Source: Ancylobacter moscoviensis (GTDB taxonomy: Bacteria > Pseudomonadota > Alphaproteobacteria > Rhizobiales > Xanthobacteraceae). From it: 64,000 nt of DNA. Shown in pieces: positions 35,843-48,060 of the stretch (its first letter is position 1; each line of letters opens with the position of its first letter). The translations under genes were made by a program, and so were the position numbers. Below the pieces are notes generated by a model. It was given only the letters and a program-made list of their open reading frames with translations, searched no databases and was not told the origin of the DNA. Location of the stretch: positions 186,001-250,000 of the forward strand of contig NZ_VMBP01000002.1 in assembly GCF_007559435.1 (NCBI RefSeq), written 5' to 3'.

Positions 35843-36526
35843 CTACCAGCCCCGGCCGCTCTCGCGCACGGGCGGCATCACGACGCTGGTCGCGCGGCAG
35901 GCGCGACGGTCCACCTCCGGGCAGGAGGTGAAGCCGAGCTGCCGGTTCATGCAGATGCGCACCTCGGTGAGGCGGCGCTTGTCGCATTCCACCGACATCA
36001 TGTCCGGTGCGAGGCCCGGATTGGCGGCGCGGAAGGCGGCCTCCACCTCGCCGGGCGAGACCATGCGGTAGTCGTCGAGGCGGTGGAAGGGGGCGGGAAT
36101 CGTCACCTTGTCGTAGGCGCGGCGCACCGTCTCGAAATAGCCGGTGGCGGAAAGCCCGGAGCAGGTGCCGTGCTTGCGCCATTCATGCAGCACGAGGCGG
36201 CGGCTCGGCATGATGTCGAGCACGTCGCGCAGCACCGGCTCGGGCACGTAGGGCGCCGGGTTGACGCAGGATTCCGGCCAGCCGCGCGTATATTGCGGCC
36301 ACAGGCCGTGCACCACGAAGGCGAAGGGGCGCACCCGCGAGCATTGCGCCGGCTCGGCACGCTCGCCCATCGCCTCGCAATAGGTCGGCGACCAGGAGAG
36401 GGTGAGCACGTAGTAGTCGAAGCGGCCCGGCTCGCCCTTCTGCTGGGCGAGGGAGGGCGTGGCGCCGAACGCCGCCCCGAGAATCAGCGCGGCCAGCAGC
36501 AGCCGCGCCGCGAAAAGCAGCTTCAC
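35843..36526 (-). CDS. ribonuclease T2 family protein (exported)
   Basis: A 227-residue secreted endoribonuclease. A GTG start at 36526 overlaps the upstream gene's stop (GTGA). The signal peptide is LLFAARLLLAALILGAAFG, cut near ATPSLAQ. Both catalytic blocks are intact: CAS I FVVHGLWPQY and CAS II LHEWRKHGTCS, providing the catalytic His pair, Glu and Lys. Cysteines for family disulfides are present. It probably degrades RNA in the periplasm, like E. coli RNase I. Confidence 0.92.
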   Translation of the reverse strand: MKLLFAARLLLAALILGAAFGATPSLAQQKGEPGRFDYYVLTLSWSPTYCEAMGERAEPAQCSRVRPFAFVVHGLWPQYTRGWPESCVNPAPYVPEPVLRDVLDIMPSRRLVLHEWRKHGTCSGLSATGYFETVRRAYDKVTIPAPFHRLDDYRMVSPGEVEAAFRAANPGLAPDMMSVECDKRRLTEVRICMNRQLGFTSCPEVDRRACRATSVVMPPVRESGRGW

Positions 36527-37080
36527 GGCTGGGCCATCCGGCAGTTCGGGGCGTAGGTCCAGGAGCGGTCGAGGCCGTCGACGCACCATTCGACGCCCCA
36601 GGAGAAGCCGAGGAAGCCGCCATCCTCGATCAGCGAATAGTAGATGCGGTGACGCTTGCCGTGCACCGCCTTCACGCCGCCGATCTTGCCGCCGACATAC
36701 TGGCCGCCCGAATACTGGCCATCGGTGGCGGTGTTGCCGGAAATGACGACATCCGCCGAGCAGTAGCGGCGGGGCATGTACTGCTCGCCCCACGGACGGA
36801 AGGCGACTTCGCGGATGTGGTCGAAGCTTTCGATCTGCAGGGTCGAATCCCAGAAGCGCGATTCGGTGGTGGCGAAGTGGCGCTGGATGCGCGACAGCGC
36901 CGCCGGCGTGTCGCAGGCCGGCACCACGCCGCTGTAGTTCGGGCCGGAGAGCCAGAAGTTCTTCTCGAAGAAGTTCGCGGCTTCGGCGCCGCCGAGCGAG
37001 ACGGCCAGCATGCCGACGGCGGCGAGACCGGAGATGGCCCGCTTGAACAGGCCCGTTGCACCCTTACCTTCGGCTCGCAT
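36523..37080 (-). CDS. exported protein of unknown function, coupled to RNase T2
   Basis: A 185-residue protein, not assigned to a named function. A signal peptide is followed by AANFFEKNFWLSGPNYSG. The mature part has the Cys-containing VPACDTPAALSRIQRHFATTE, an aromatic FRPWGEQYMPRRYCSADVV, and a final YYSLIEDGGFLGFSWGVEWCVDG. A Gly-rich, imperfect repeat QYSGGQYVGGKIGGVKAV interrupts it near residue 125. The ATG at 37080 has GGGGAGA upstream. Its stop overlaps the RNase T2 start, so the two are likely co-translated; a functional link is inferred from this. Confidence 0.7.
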   Translation of the reverse strand: MRAEGKGATGLFKRAISGLAAVGMLAVSLGGAEAANFFEKNFWLSGPNYSGVVPACDTPAALSRIQRHFATTESRFWDSTLQIESFDHIREVAFRPWGEQYMPRRYCSADVVISGNTATDGQYSGGQYVGGKIGGVKAVHGKRHRIYYSLIEDGGFLGFSWGVEWCVDGLDRSWTYAPNCRMAQP

Positions 37081-37185
37081 TGCGCGTCTCCCCAACCTTG
37101 TGCCGGCGAAGATGCGTCGGCCCCGGCGCCGGGTCAATGACGGCGAGGCCACACCCCGCCGGATTCCGGCACCGCCTCCCGCCGC

Positions 37186-37539
37186 TCAGATGAGGCGGAT
37201 GACGTAGAGCTTGCGCGTCGTCTCGACGACTTCCCAGATGCCCTTGAAGCCGGGCCGGATGACGAAATTGTCGCCCGCCTTCAACGTCACCGGCGCCTCG
37301 CCGTCCTCGTGCAGGATGGAGACGCCCTCGGTGATCGAGCAGAACTCCCATTCCTCGTAGTCCACCCGCCAGGCGCCGGGCGAGGATTCCCATATGCCGG
37401 CGAACAGCGCGCCGTCCGGCAGGGTCTCGAAATTCCAGGTGAGGTGACGCGGCGCGCCGGAGACGATGCGCTCGGGCAGCGGTTCGGTCTCCTCGGGAGC
37501 GCCGAGGGCGGAAGGATCGAAGCGGAGCAGGAACGACAT
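37186..37539 (-). CDS. cupin-domain protein (DUF861 type)
   Basis: A 117-residue single cupin. FAGIWESSPGAWRVDYEEWEF opens the barrel. The segments VSILHEDGEAPVTLKAGDNFVIRPGFKGIWEV form the second cupin motif. DUF861 members resemble ureidoglycine aminohydrolase and are often called ethanolamine-utilisation-like cupins. I cannot assign a substrate; the gene is isolated from pathway partners. Confidence 0.82.
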   Translation of the reverse strand: MSFLLRFDPSALGAPEETEPLPERIVSGAPRHLTWNFETLPDGALFAGIWESSPGAWRVDYEEWEFCSITEGVSILHEDGEAPVTLKAGDNFVIRPGFKGIWEVVETTRKLYVIRLI

Positions 37540-37607
37540 GGCGGGTCACGCGGGATGAGGGCGAGGCCGCCGGGGCACGCAGCGCGCCCGGCGGCCTCGC
37601 GGAGGGT

Positions 37608-38111
37608 TCAGGAGAAGAAGCCCTTGATGGTGCCCCAGATGCTCTTGGCGGGCGCTTCGCCCGCGGCGGAGGCTTCCACCGGCCCACTGCCGGGCGTCAG
37701 CTCGGCCTTGGAGACGACGTCGGGGGTAAGCTCCTTGAACAGGGCGAGCTTGGCGAGGGTGGCGGGGCCGGCGAAGCCGTCGGCATCGAGGCCGTTGGCG
37801 GCCTGATAGTCCTTGACCGCCTTGGCGGTGCCGGCGCCGAACTTGCCGTCGGCGGCGATGCCGAGCGCGGTCTGCAGCTTCTTCACCGACTCGCCGGAGG
37901 TGCCGACCTTGAGGAGAATCAGCTCGTACAGGCCGAGGGCCGCGAAGGTGTCGGGGCCGGCGATGCCGTCGACCGAAAGGCCGTGCTCCTTCTGGTAGGC
38001 CTTCAGCGCTTCCTCGGTCTTCGGGCCGAACTGCCCGTCAGCGGGAACGCCGAGCTTTTCCTGAAGGATCTTCACCGGCGCGCCGGCCAGTCCCTTTTTC
38101 AGAATCGACAT
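37608..38111 (-). CDS. peptidoglycan-binding-domain protein with two PG_binding_1 repeats
   Basis: A 167-residue protein from the ATG at 38111 (GGAGAG 8 bases upstream). Two PG_binding_1 domains: [20 protein letters not shown] ... [17 protein letters not shown] and [20 protein letters not shown] ... [16 protein letters not shown]. No signal peptide is seen, although the family is usually extracytoplasmic. A hydrophobic tail ([11 protein letters not shown]) ends it. No catalytic domain is present. It is divergent from uvrB. Confidence 0.83.
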   Translation of the reverse strand: MSILKKGLAGAPVKILQEKLGVPADGQFGPKTEEALKAYQKEHGLSVDGIAGPDTFAALGLYELILLKVGTSGESVKKLQTALGIAADGKFGAGTAKAVKDYQAANGLDADGFAGPATLAKLALFKELTPDVVSKAELTPGSGPVEASAAGEAPAKSIWGTIKGFFS

Positions 38112-38382
38112 TGTCAGGTCTCTCCAACTGCGCGGGACGCCCACCCGTACCGCAACGGATCCACGGGCACAGCGCCCGTCGTCGTGGAACAGAGCACAGC
38201 TTGGCCGACAGGAAAATGAAAGATCGGTGGCGGGCTCCCTTTGTCCAACGCAGCACGCCGCTACCGCCGGCGGGCCACGGCGGTGGATTCGGAGCGGCGC
38301 GGCGGCAGCGGGTGGCAGCGAAGGCTTGCGAGCCCGTGCGTGGCGCCTTTGCGCGAACCGATTCTGCCCCCATATTCCGCGC

Positions 38383-40974
<2,592 letters not shown>

Positions 40975-41081
40975 GGCTGCTGGTCGGCGCCCGCCCCGCC
41001 AATGCCGGCGAGGGAGCGAATTGACAGCTCCGGTGACGGAGCGTCCACTTCCTCCCGCCCGAATCCGGGTGGGGGGAAGTC

Positions 41082-41471
41082 ATGTCCATCACTGAATCGA
41101 TTTCGAGCGTCCTCGGGAAATACGCCACCTTCGCCGGCCGCGCCCCGCGTTCCGAGTACTGGTGGTGGGCGGTATTCCTCGTCATCGTCAACTGGGTGAC
41201 GGGGCTGATCGATTTCGCGATCTTCGGCGAATACGCGATCTACCAGTATGGCGATGCCCGGCTGTTCACGCCGATCACCACGCTGGTCGGCCTCGCGCTC
41301 ACCATTCCCACGCTTGCCGTGGCTGCACGGCGCTTCCACGACATGGACCGCACAGGCTGGTGGCTGCTGATCGGCCTGACCGGCATTGGCGGCCTGGTCA
41401 TCTTCTTCTGGTTCATGTTCAAGGGCACCGAAGGTCCCAACCGTTTCGGGCCGGACCCGCTGGCGACCTGA
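41082..41471 (+). CDS. DUF805-family inner-membrane protein
   Basis: A 129-residue membrane protein of the DUF805 (YhaH/YhaI) type. It opens with KYATFAGRAPRSEYWWW, the family's signature. Helices WAVFLVIVNWVTGLIDFAIF, TTLVGLALTIPTLAVAARRFHD and WLLIGLTGIGGLVIFFWFMF follow, with HDMDRTGWW between the last two. The function of the family is unknown. Its ATG has GGGGGAAGTC upstream and a strong terminator follows. Confidence 0.88.
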   Translation: MSITESISSVLGKYATFAGRAPRSEYWWWAVFLVIVNWVTGLIDFAIFGEYAIYQYGDARLFTPITTLVGLALTIPTLAVAARRFHDMDRTGWWLLIGLTGIGGLVIFFWFMFKGTEGPNRFGPDPLAT

Positions 41472-41480
41472 CGGCAACAA

Positions 41481-41517
41481 AAAAGGGCGGCTCGCGTGCC
41501 GCCCTTTCCGTTTTCAA
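41481..41517. terminator. bidirectional terminator between DUF805 and Tim44-like genes
   Basis: A perfect 10-bp stem AAAGGGCGGC / GCCGCCCTTT with a TCGCGT loop, preceded by AACAAAA and followed by CCGTTTT. It serves the convergent genes on both sides. Confidence 0.88.
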
Positions 41518-41528
41518 TGTGAGCGTAC

Positions 41529-42539
41529 TCAGCCCTGCTGGATCGCGGTGAGCTTCCATTCGCCGCCGGGCGTACGGACGAAGGTCCAGAACTCGACGGC
41601 CTGCTCCTTGCGGTCGGGATCGCCCAGCACGACGCGGCCGGTGGCCTTGTCGAGGGTGACGTCCTTCAGCTCGTAGCGCATGGCGACGGTGGCGTATTCG
41701 CTGCTGCCTTCCGACCAGGCTTCCGAGAGATCTCCCTGCAGGAGCTTCACGTCGGTGACGCGGTTCTCCAGGCCCTCGCGGTCGAGTTCGTCGAGTTCCT
41801 CGCCCATATAGCCGGCCATTTCCGGCGTCAGCAGGCGGAACAGCGTCTCGCGGTCGCCGCGGCCATAGGCGCCCTGCACCTCGCCGAGCAGGCGCTCGAA
41901 GCTGTCGAAGTCGGAGCCCTCGAGCTGGAGCGGCCGGCCGCGCGGGCCGGTGTCGAAGCCGGCGCGGGGCGCTGCCGCGCCGCTCGCGCCATTGCCGCCC
42001 GCCGCACCGCTCGCCATGCCGCCGCCGTTCAGCGCGTCGCGCGCCATCGGGTCGGGGCGTCCGCCGCCGGCATAGGACGGCTGGTTGCGTGAGCGCAGCC
42101 AGCCCATGACCAGACGCACGACGATGAAGATCAGCGCGATCTGCAGGAGCAGGCCGAGCAGGCCGGAAAGGCTGCCGAGGCCGGAGAAGAAGCCGGAGCC
42201 CATCAGCAGGCCGAAGATGCCGGCGCCGAGCAGGCCGCCCATCAGCCCGCCCATGAAGCCGCCGCGGTTGAAGAAACCACCGGGCTGGGCGCCGGGCGCG
42301 CGGGTGGCCGGCGCGCCGAGCTGGTTCTGCGGCGTGGCCGAGCGCTGCATCGGCTGGGCGGAGGGGGCGGTCGGCGTGGGGGCCGGGGTCGACCAGGTGC
42401 GCGAGCCTCGGCTGCCGAAGCTCATGCCGCGGCCGGCGCGAGCCTCCGCGAAGTCAGTGGCGACGAGCACGCCGACGGCGAGGAACAGCGCGCCGAGCAC
42501 GACGCGAAGGGCAGCGGGACGCGGACGCAGGGATCGCAA
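41529..42539 (-). CDS. Tim44-like domain protein
   Basis: A 336-residue protein. The N-terminus holds a hydrophobic signal/anchor (VVLGALFLAVGVLVATDFAEARA). A Pro/Ala/Gln low-complexity part, then FMGGLMGGLLGAGIFGLLMGSGFF and LGLLLQIALIFIVVRLVMGWL form a membrane section. The C-terminal Tim44/TinB-like fold runs from DSFERLLGEVQGAYGRGD to EFWTFVRTPGGEWKL. Related mitochondrial Tim44 anchors Hsp70 at the import channel; the bacterial role is unknown. Confidence 0.85.
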   Translation of the reverse strand: MRSLRPRPAALRVVLGALFLAVGVLVATDFAEARAGRGMSFGSRGSRTWSTPAPTPTAPSAQPMQRSATPQNQLGAPATRAPGAQPGGFFNRGGFMGGLMGGLLGAGIFGLLMGSGFFSGLGSLSGLLGLLLQIALIFIVVRLVMGWLRSRNQPSYAGGGRPDPMARDALNGGGMASGAAGGNGASGAAAPRAGFDTGPRGRPLQLEGSDFDSFERLLGEVQGAYGRGDRETLFRLLTPEMAGYMGEELDELDREGLENRVTDVKLLQGDLSEAWSEGSSEYATVAMRYELKDVTLDKATGRVVLGDPDRKEQAVEFWTFVRTPGGEWKLTAIQQG

Positions 42540-42781
42540 TGGAAGAGCCTCTCTGGATCGTTTCGCGCGACCCGCCTCGTTCGACGTGCCGCAACGTCAT
42601 CCATATGGGGAGAGGCGGGGGGAATGCCACCCCGAAAAATGCCGCGCCGGACAGCGGCCTGCCGCAGCGCTTGAGGAAAAGGCGCGGCGGGCGGTTTCGA
42701 CGGGACACACAATCCCGTGAGGCGCGGCGCGGGTAGCGTCGCGCGAAGGGCGCGCCGGCGGATGGACCGGCGGTCGGAACC

Positions 42782-42967
42782 TCAGAAGCCGAGCTGAGAC
42801 TCGATGGCGGCGATGGAGCCGACCGGGGCGTTGGCGCTCTGGCCCTTCTTCTCGCCGGCATCGGCGGGACGCAGGGCGGCGACGGTGGCGGGATTGGCGA
42901 ACGCACCACGGGTTTGACGCTGGGCGGCGGGGGTCTGAACCTCGCTGCGGTTCATGACGGTAGCCAT
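42782..42967 (-). CDS. small protein of unknown function (61 residues)
   Basis: A 61-residue candidate with ATG at 42967, preceded by AGGAAGGACTTTGAA, a good ribosome binding site. The product is Ala/Gln/Asn-rich (NRSEVQTPAAQRQTRGAFAN, then PATVAALRPADAGEKKGQS) and ends VGSIAAIESQLGF. No family is recognised. An unstructured N-terminus and a short amphipathic C-terminal helix seem likely. Confidence 0.55.
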   Translation of the reverse strand: MATVMNRSEVQTPAAQRQTRGAFANPATVAALRPADAGEKKGQSANAPVGSIAAIESQLGF

Positions 42968-43344
42968 TTCAAAGTCCTTCCTGTTACGCATACGCGTCGT
43001 TCGGTCGAAACCGGCCTTCCGGCCGTTCCTCATCGGCACCGTTCAGGGACGATGCCGCGTGTCTATGGTTATGAACCCGTAACTCTGAATCTTCCCTGAG
43101 CACGCCGTTCATGCTGGCGGGCATTTCGTTCACAATCGGGGCGACCTTGGGGCAATTGCTGAGATTTTCAGGGGCTGTGGCGCGGCGGCCTCACCTGCTC
43201 GGCAGGATATGACGCGCCGGGGCCGGGCGCATGGGCGCAAAAGGCGGCTCCGCCCATGGTCGGTCGGGGATAAAGCGCACGGCATGGGTGTCATCGGCGG
43301 CATGCTAATTGCTAAGTAGTGCCTACGACTAAAGGAGTGTCGCC
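42968..43344 (+). other. 377-base divergent intergenic region upstream of ppc
   Basis: No ORF or RNA gene can be supported here. A small hairpin lies around 43243-43257 (GGCGGCTCCGCC), and the leader of ppc ends with CTAAAGGAGTGTCGCC, a strong ribosome binding site. It should hold the promoters of ppc (rightward) and the small protein gene (leftward). Confidence 0.5.
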
Positions 43345-46137
43345 ATGTCCGTTGCCCTGACCATCGCCTTGCCCGATGCCGAGCTCGAAGCCGATGGCGA
43401 TCTCGACCTGTCGCTGCGCGAGGACATCCGCATGCTCGGCCGGGTGCTGGGCGATACGCTGCGCGACCAGGAAGGCGAGCCGATCTACGAGCTGGTCGAG
43501 CATATCCGCCGCGTTTCCACCCGCTTCCACCGCGAGGAGGACGAGGGCGCGCGCCACGAGCTCGAGGCGATACTGAGCGATCTCGGCGCCGACCAGACGA
43601 TCAGCATCGTGCGCGCCTTCTCCTATTTCTCCCATCTCGCCAATATCGCGGAGGACCAGAACGTCATCCGCCGCATGCGCGCGGCGGCGATGGGCGGGCG
43701 TGCGCCGGGGCCCGGCACGGTGGCGCGGGCGCTGGGGCGTGCCCAGGAGGCCGGCATTTCCCCGGCCGGGCTGCGCAGCTTTTTCGCGACGGCGCTGGCG
43801 AGCCCGGTGCTCACCGCGCATCCGACCGAGGTGCGCCGCCGCTCCACCCTGACGCACGAGATGAGGATCGCCGAACTTCTGGCCGACCGCGCCCGCCTCG
43901 ATCCGACGCCGGAAGAGCAGGAGCTTGCCGCCGACGAGCTGCGCCGGCGGGTGCTGACGCTGTGGCAGACCAATCTGCTGCGCAAGACCAAGCTGACCGT
44001 GCTGGACGAGGTGGCGAACGGCCTCGCCTATTACGACTACACCTTCCTGCGCCAGCTCCCGACGCTCTACGCGGCGCTGGAGGACCGGCTCGCCGCCATG
44101 GAGGGCGGGACGCGCGAGGGGCCGGAGATCGCCTCCTTCCTGCGCATCGGCAGCTGGATCGGCGGCGACCGCGACGGCAATCCCTTCGTCACCGCCGACG
44201 TCACCCGCGAGACGCTGCGCATGCAGAGCGCGCAGGCGGTGCGCTTCTATCTGGAGGAGCTGGACGCGCTCGGCGGCGAGCTGTCGATCAGCACCATCCG
44301 CGTGAAGGTGTCGGACGAATTGCTGGCGCTCGTCGATGCCTCGCCCGACCTCTCTCCGCACCGGCGCAACGAGCCCTACCGCCTCGCCGCCAGCGCCATC
44401 GCCGATCGACTGCGCGCCACCGCCTTCCGGCTGGAGGTGGCCGATCTCGTCGGCATCACCGAGAAGCCGGCGGCGGTCGCCTATGCCTCCGCCGCCGAAC
44501 TGCGGGCCGATCTCGACGTCATCGACAATTCGCTGCGGGCCCACAAGTCGGCCGCCGTCGCGCACGGCAAGCTGCGGGCGCTGCGCCGGGCGGTGGACTG
44601 CTTCGGCTTCCATCTGGCGGTGCTGGATTCGCGCCAGAATTCCGACGTGCACGAGCGTTGCGTCGCCGAGCTGTTCGAGGTCGCCGCGCCCGGCACCAAC
44701 TACAAGGGCCTGCCCGAGGGCACGCGCGTGGCACTGCTGCTGCGCGAACTCACCACCGCCCGCCCGCTCACCTCGCCCTTCGTCGCCTATTCCGACGAGA
44801 CGGTGGGTGAGCTCGCCATGCTGCGCACCTGCGCGCGCATCCACGAGATCTACGGCCGCGAGGCGATCCAGACCTGCATCATCTCCAAGGCCGAAGGGGT
44901 CTCGGACATGCTGGAGCTGGCGCTGCTGCTCAAGGAGGTCGGCCTCGTCGATCCCGCCGGCACGGCGGCGGTGAACATCGTGCCGCTGTTCGAGACCATC
45001 GAGGATTTGCGCAACGCCGCGAAGGTGATGGAGCAGATGTTCCGCCTGCCGGAATACCGCAAGCTGGTGGACAGCCGCGGCGGCGTGCAGGAGGTGATGC
45101 TCGGCTATTCGGACAGCAACAAGGACGGCGGCTTCGTTACCTCCGGCTGGGAACTCTACAAGGCCGAGATCGAGCTGATCGAGGTGTTCAAGCGCCACGG
45201 CGTGCGGCTGCGGCTGTTCCACGGTCGCGGCGGTTCGGTCGGGCGCGGCGGCGGGCCGAGCTACGACGCCATCCTCGCCCAGCCGGGCGGGGCGGTGCAG
45301 GGGCAGATCCGCGTCACCGAGCAGGGCGAGATCATCTCGTCCAAGTACTCCAATCCGGCGGTCGGGCGCGGCAACCTCGAAATCCTCACCGCCGCGACCA
45401 TGGAGGCGACGCTGCTCTCCGGCGACGCGAAGGCGCCGCGCGAGGAGTACCTCACCGTCATGGAGGAGCTGTCGGAGGCGGCGTTCCGTGCCTATCGGGC
45501 ACTGGTCTACGAAACCCCGCGCTTCGAGGACTATTTCTGGGAATCGACCGTCATCAACGAGATCGCGACCCTGAACATCGGCTCGCGTCCGGCCTCGCGC
45601 AAGAAGACGCGGCGGATCGAGGATCTGCGCGCGATCCCATGGGTGTTCTCCTGGGCGCAGTGCCGGCTGATGCTGCCGGGCTGGTACGGCTTCGGCACGG
45701 CGATCCAGTCCTGGCTGCAGCGCCACCCGGATGGGCTGCCGCTGCTTCAGGAGATGTACCGGGAGTGGCCGTTCTTCCGCACCCAGCTCTCCAACATGGA
45801 CATGGTGCTTTCCAAGAGTTCCATCGCCATCGCCTCGCGCTACGCCGCGCTGGTGGAGGATGCGGAGCTGCGCGAGAGCATCTTCGGGCGCATCCGCGCC
45901 GAGCATCACGCATCGATCGACGCCCTGCTGACGATCTCCGAGCAGCCGGGGCTTCTCGGCTCCAATCCGCTGCTCGACCGCTCGATCCGCGCGCGCTTCC
46001 CCTATATCGACCCGCTCAACCACGTGCAGGTCGGCCTGCTGCGCAAGTACCGGGCGAACGACACCGACGAGAAGGTGCTGCAGGGCATCCAGCTCACGAT
46101 CAACGGCATCTCGGCCGGGTTGCGGAACAGCGGGTGA
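43345..46137 (+). CDS. ppc: phosphoenolpyruvate carboxylase
   Basis: Anaplerotic carboxylation of PEP to oxaloacetate; 930 residues, full length. Catalytic blocks: H159 in [28 protein letters not shown]626 in [15 protein letters not shown], and [12 protein letters not shown] with its Arg/Lys loop. SLLL-type allosteric features are less clear. The C-terminus is [11 protein letters not shown], equivalent to the usual AGLRNTG end. The ATG at 43345 is preceded by AAAGGAG. No operon partner is evident. Confidence 0.97.
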   Translation: MSVALTIALPDAELEADGDLDLSLREDIRMLGRVLGDTLRDQEGEPIYELVEHIRRVSTRFHREEDEGARHELEAILSDLGADQTISIVRAFSYFSHLANIAEDQNVIRRMRAAAMGGRAPGPGTVARALGRAQEAGISPAGLRSFFATALASPVLTAHPTEVRRRSTLTHEMRIAELLADRARLDPTPEEQELAADELRRRVLTLWQTNLLRKTKLTVLDEVANGLAYYDYTFLRQLPTLYAALEDRLAAMEGGTREGPEIASFLRIGSWIGGDRDGNPFVTADVTRETLRMQSAQAVRFYLEELDALGGELSISTIRVKVSDELLALVDASPDLSPHRRNEPYRLAASAIADRLRATAFRLEVADLVGITEKPAAVAYASAAELRADLDVIDNSLRAHKSAAVAHGKLRALRRAVDCFGFHLAVLDSRQNSDVHERCVAELFEVAAPGTNYKGLPEGTRVALLLRELTTARPLTSPFVAYSDETVGELAMLRTCARIHEIYGREAIQTCIISKAEGVSDMLELALLLKEVGLVDPAGTAAVNIVPLFETIEDLRNAAKVMEQMFRLPEYRKLVDSRGGVQEVMLGYSDSNKDGGFVTSGWELYKAEIELIEVFKRHGVRLRLFHGRGGSVGRGGGPSYDAILAQPGGAVQGQIRVTEQGEIISSKYSNPAVGRGNLEILTAATMEATLLSGDAKAPREEYLTVMEELSEAAFRAYRALVYETPRFEDYFWESTVINEIATLNIGSRPASRKKTRRIEDLRAIPWVFSWAQCRLMLPGWYGFGTAIQSWLQRHPDGLPLLQEMYREWPFFRTQLSNMDMVLSKSSIAIASRYAALVEDAELRESIFGRIRAEHHASIDALLTISEQPGLLGSNPLLDRSIRARFPYIDPLNHVQVGLLRKYRANDTDEKVLQGIQLTINGISAGLRNSG

Positions 46138-46602
46138 GGGGGGCGAGCGGCGCCCTGCATCGTCCCGGCTTTCCGACAGGATCACCGTCATGCCCGGCCT
46201 TGGCCCGGCCATGACGTTGCTTTGCTGCGCCGTGCTCCCGGACCGTGGTGGAGCCGGAGAGCCGGGATCGTTTGACGATAGAGAATGGAAGATGATTCCG
46301 GATATTGCCTGACGGCAACTCCGGGATGACGCCGGCGGTGCCGGACTTTCGCCGAAGCCGGACTATGAGCATAATCGATCTCGACCGAGCTTCTCGAAAA
46401 AGCTGTCGCTGCCGCCCGTTCCCTTCTCCCCGTGGTGCAGGATGAAATCGCCCGCTCCACGCTGTTGCTTGCGGAAGAGGAAGCCGAGCTCGTGCCGCCG
46501 CCGGGGAGGCCGCGCGCGGGGCAGGACTGCTGTTCCCCGGCGCCGGCGTTGGATTATGCTGCACGTCGCACCACGCTTCCGCCGTTTCCTTCCGGGTCCG
46601 CC
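46138..46602. other. 465-base intergenic region with palindromic repeat
   Basis: The region between ppc and the paiB-like gene contains REP copy D (46186-46216) and a small inverted repeat TTGCC-TGAC-GGCAA at 46308-46321. I find no credible gene; frames open near 46432 only extend the paiB-like gene upstream without a good start. Confidence 0.5.
46186..46216. repeat. short GC-rich palindromic repeat, copy D
   Basis: CGTCATGCCCGGCCTTGGCC followed by CGGCCATGACG. It is nearly identical to copies B and C, with a stem of about 12 bp, and sits 49 bases after the ppc stop, where it may stabilise or end the transcript. Confidence 0.78.
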
Positions 46603-47235
46603 ATGTATACGCCCCCCGCCTTTCGCGAAGACGACCCCGCCATCCTGCGCCGGATCATGCGCGAGACCCGGCTGGCGACGCTCGTCACCGCCACGGCCGA
46701 CGGGCTGATGGCGACGCCCCTGCCGCTGTTCCTCGACGAAAGCGAGGGGGAGCATGGGGTGCTCTACGGACATCTTGCCAAGGCGAATGCGCAGTGGCGC
46801 ACCCCTGTCGTCGGCGAGGCGCTCGTGCTGTTTTCCGGTGTGGACGCCTACATCACGCCGAGCTGGTACGCGGCCAAGGCCGAGCACGGCAAGGTCGTGC
46901 CGACCTGGAACTATGAGGCCGTGCACGCCTATGGCCCGGCGGAGTTCTTCGACGATCCGGCCCGGCTGCTTGGTGCCGTGACCCGGCTGACCGAGCTTCA
47001 CGAGCAGGCGCGGGCCCTGCCCTGGGTGGTGGGCGACGCGCCGGAAGCCTTCATCGCCGCGCAACTGAAAGGCATTGTCGGCGTGCGGCTGCCGATTTCC
47101 CGCATCGAGGGCAAGCGCAAGATGAGCCAGAACCGCTCGGAAGCCGACCGCGCCGGCGTGGCGGCGGGGCTGGCCGGGAGCGAACGCCCGACCGAGCGGC
47201 AGGTGGCCGGGATGATCCCCACCCAGCGCGACTGA
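46603..47235 (+). CDS. PaiB-family FMN-binding negative transcriptional regulator
   Basis: A 210-residue split-barrel flavin-binding protein like Bacillus PaiB. MYTPPAFREDDPAILRRIMR, LATLVTATADGLMATPLPLFL, GHLAKANAQWR and PSWYAAKAEHGKVVPTWNYEAVHAYG are the conserved blocks. KRKMSQNRSEADRAGV closes the domain, where the KLSQN-like motif is typical. Bacillus PaiB represses sporulation and protease genes; here the target is unknown. Some family members only bind FMN and act as enzymes. Confidence 0.87.
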   Translation: MYTPPAFREDDPAILRRIMRETRLATLVTATADGLMATPLPLFLDESEGEHGVLYGHLAKANAQWRTPVVGEALVLFSGVDAYITPSWYAAKAEHGKVVPTWNYEAVHAYGPAEFFDDPARLLGAVTRLTELHEQARALPWVVGDAPEAFIAAQLKGIVGVRLPISRIEGKRKMSQNRSEADRAGVAAGLAGSERPTERQVAGMIPTQRD

Positions 47236-47276
47236 CGCGGTGCGAGCGAAGACGATCGGCACACGCGGGAGAGCGA

Positions 47277-48035
47277 TCACCCGGTGATCGGCGGCGTCGC
47301 CTCCGGCGGCAGGTTGGGCGGCACGCGGGCAAGGCGCAGGGCGGCCTTGATGAGGGCGGCGTTGTCCGCCGCTTCCTGGCCGTCCGGCAGGTGCTTGCCG
47401 TCTTCCAGTCCGATGCGGCTGTCCAGCTCGCGCATCAGGGCGTCCTGATAGAGCGGCCAGACGGTGGCCTCGTAGCCATGCTGGAGGACCGGGACATCGA
47501 GGCTGGCGCGGGCCAGCACGGTGCGGATGGCGGCGGCGATCGCCAGCCCCTCCGCCTCGTCCTGCTCGTTGATCTCAATGAGGATGCGCAGGCAGCGCCG
47601 GGCCTCGTCGAGCTTCACGAAGCGCTCGGCGTCGGCTTGCGACCACAGGCCGGCTTCCACGCCGATGCCGCGCGACAGGGCGAGCGCGATCATCTCCGGC
47701 GCATCCGCCTCGATCAGGTTCACCGAGACGTAGTCCGGCAGCACGGTCCAGCGCCTCACCGCCTCCAGCCGGCCGAGATCGCCCGACACGATGCCGGCAT
47801 GGGTGGAGAGGCCGATCGGCGTGTCCGGCACGCGGGCGCGGACCGCCTCGAGTGCGGCCGCGACGCTGGTCGGATCGAGCGTCTCGGCGCCCAGCGCGTC
47901 GCGCGGATGCAGGTGCAGCTCGGTGGCGCCGGCCGCGACGACGGCCGCCGCATCCGCCGCGAGCTGGGCGGGGGTGAGGGGTGTCTGGGGATGGAATTCA
48001 CGTGTCCGGGAGCCGTTCAGGCAGGCTTGCAGCAT
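47277..48035 (-). CDS. 3-keto-5-aminohexanoate cleavage enzyme (BKACE/DUF849) homologue
   Basis: A 252-residue TIM-barrel enzyme of the BKACE family, Zn-dependent, which condenses a beta-keto acid with acetyl-CoA and cleaves it to acetoacetate and a CoA-ester. The strand ATELHLHPRDALG contains the metal-binding HLHPRD. VNLIEADAPEMIALALSRGIGVEAGLWS and EINEQDEAEG match barrel strands 4-6. The family is usually 270-310 residues, so this copy is short. Substrate is not predictable; no lysine-fermentation genes are near. Confidence 0.82.
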   Translation of the reverse strand: MLQACLNGSRTREFHPQTPLTPAQLAADAAAVVAAGATELHLHPRDALGAETLDPTSVAAALEAVRARVPDTPIGLSTHAGIVSGDLGRLEAVRRWTVLPDYVSVNLIEADAPEMIALALSRGIGVEAGLWSQADAERFVKLDEARRCLRILIEINEQDEAEGLAIAAAIRTVLARASLDVPVLQHGYEATVWPLYQDALMRELDSRIGLEDGKHLPDGQEAADNAALIKAALRLARVPPNLPPEATPPITG

Positions 48036-48060
48036 TGGCGGTCTCCTGTTCTGCCCGACA

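Noticed and set aside
43312-46212. A 966-codon open frame on the minus strand across ppc.
   Set aside because: It is the antisense shadow of ppc in high-GC DNA; the product is His/Arg/Asp-rich without any family signature, while ppc is unmistakable.
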